A DNA stretch of 64,000 nt from Phymorhynchus buccinoides (Eukaryota > Mollusca > Gastropoda > Neogastropoda > Raphitomidae), in the NCBI GenBank assembly GCA_017654935.2, contig CM065713.1, positions 22,081,539-22,145,538 on the forward strand, in the 5' to 3' direction. Below the pieces are notes generated by a model. That model worked only from the letters and a program-made list of their open reading frames with translations. It did not search any database and had not been told where the DNA came from. Shown one piece after another: positions 23,099-64,000 of the stretch. Numbering within the stretch: the stretch's first letter is position 1; every line of letters begins with the position of its first letter. A program made the position numbers and the translations under genes.

Positions 23099-23231
23099 CT
23101 TCATCACATTGATTGTATTGCCAGGAGGAGGAGTGTGTTGTTAGAAAGTGAAGCTTGCCAGCATTTTCATTACTTTACATTACATTGGTTGTTTCATTTG
23201 GGAGAGACTGATTGAGACATTGATTGCGACC

Positions 23232-63619
<40,388 letters not shown>

Positions 63620-64000
63620 GTAAGATTGTATTGTGTGTGCGTGTGCTTCGTTCTTTAGTTTTACGTCTGTTCACCCGCAAGTGATATTAGACCCCCCCAA
63701 AAAAATAAAAATAAAATAAAACAAACGTGTGTGTAAATTAATTAAGCTTACAACAGATAGCTATTGAGGTGAGAGTGTGTGTGAATGCGTGAATGGTAGT
63801 GTTACATCTATTATGTATGTGTGTGTGTGCAGAACGCTCATTTAATTTTTGTGTGCGTTCTCACACTTTGTGCGCTCGCGCCAATGTGTGTCTTTTTTTG
63901 TGTGTGTGTTAGTGTTAGCGGAGGATTGAGTGTGAGTGCGCGTGCGTGTGTGTTTGTGTTTGTGTGTGCGTGCGTGCATATGTGTGTGTGTGTGTTGTCA

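Overview
This is eukaryotic nuclear DNA. A split gene with canonical GT-AG introns sits in a sea of microsatellites, minisatellites, MITE-like foldbacks, tRNA-like SINE heads and decayed LINE and Penelope-like fragments. The repeat style (TTAA-flanked MITEs, CR1/L2-like LINE ends, (GAT)n, (CA)n and (CT)n arrays of many hundreds of bases) and the protein suggest a marine lophotrochozoan, most likely a gastropod mollusc. That placement is inference.

The one gene family I can defend is SLC37 (SLC37A1/A2-type, organophosphate:phosphate antiporters of the ER membrane, major facilitator superfamily), on the + strand. Gene B starts at a TATA box (23091) and a proposed short first coding exon (23232-23248), then runs through 15 further coding exons to 63619; its last exon lies beyond the window. 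The 3' end of a second, nearly identical copy (gene A) occupies the start of the window: exons at 1130-1282, 2969-3066 and a terminal exon with stop at 6459-6578. Joining gene B exons 1-16 with the gene A terminal exon gives 1515 coding bases, a continuous 504-residue frame with every intron phase matching, which is the usual SLC37A1/A2 length.

Layout: 1-3480 is copy A of a segment repeated at 59435-64000. 3.1-6.5 kb is the last intron of gene A, with a telomere-like tract and a 75-bp minisatellite. 6.6-23.1 kb is intergenic: large 25-bp and 57-bp minisatellites, MITEs, LINE and Penelope-like fragments, a U2 snRNA-like scrap and an exactly 500-base N gap (21189-21688). 23.2-35.7 kb is a large repeat-rich first intron holding one unexplained acidic open frame (32545-33252). 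35.7-63.6 kb holds gene B exons 2-16.

The most unusual signal is that five exons of this gene (2, 6, 7, 11, 15) have only one edge copied into adjacent tandem arrays, with one splice site kept and the other usually lost. Exons 2 and 7 have acceptor-side copies; exons 6, 11 and 15 have donor-side copies. No complete exon copy exists. One exon 6 fragment forms a possible in-frame 18-base micro-exon. The direct A/B duplication around a fixed-size scaffold gap is either a recent tandem gene duplication or a haplotype placed twice by the assembly; the sequence alone does not decide.
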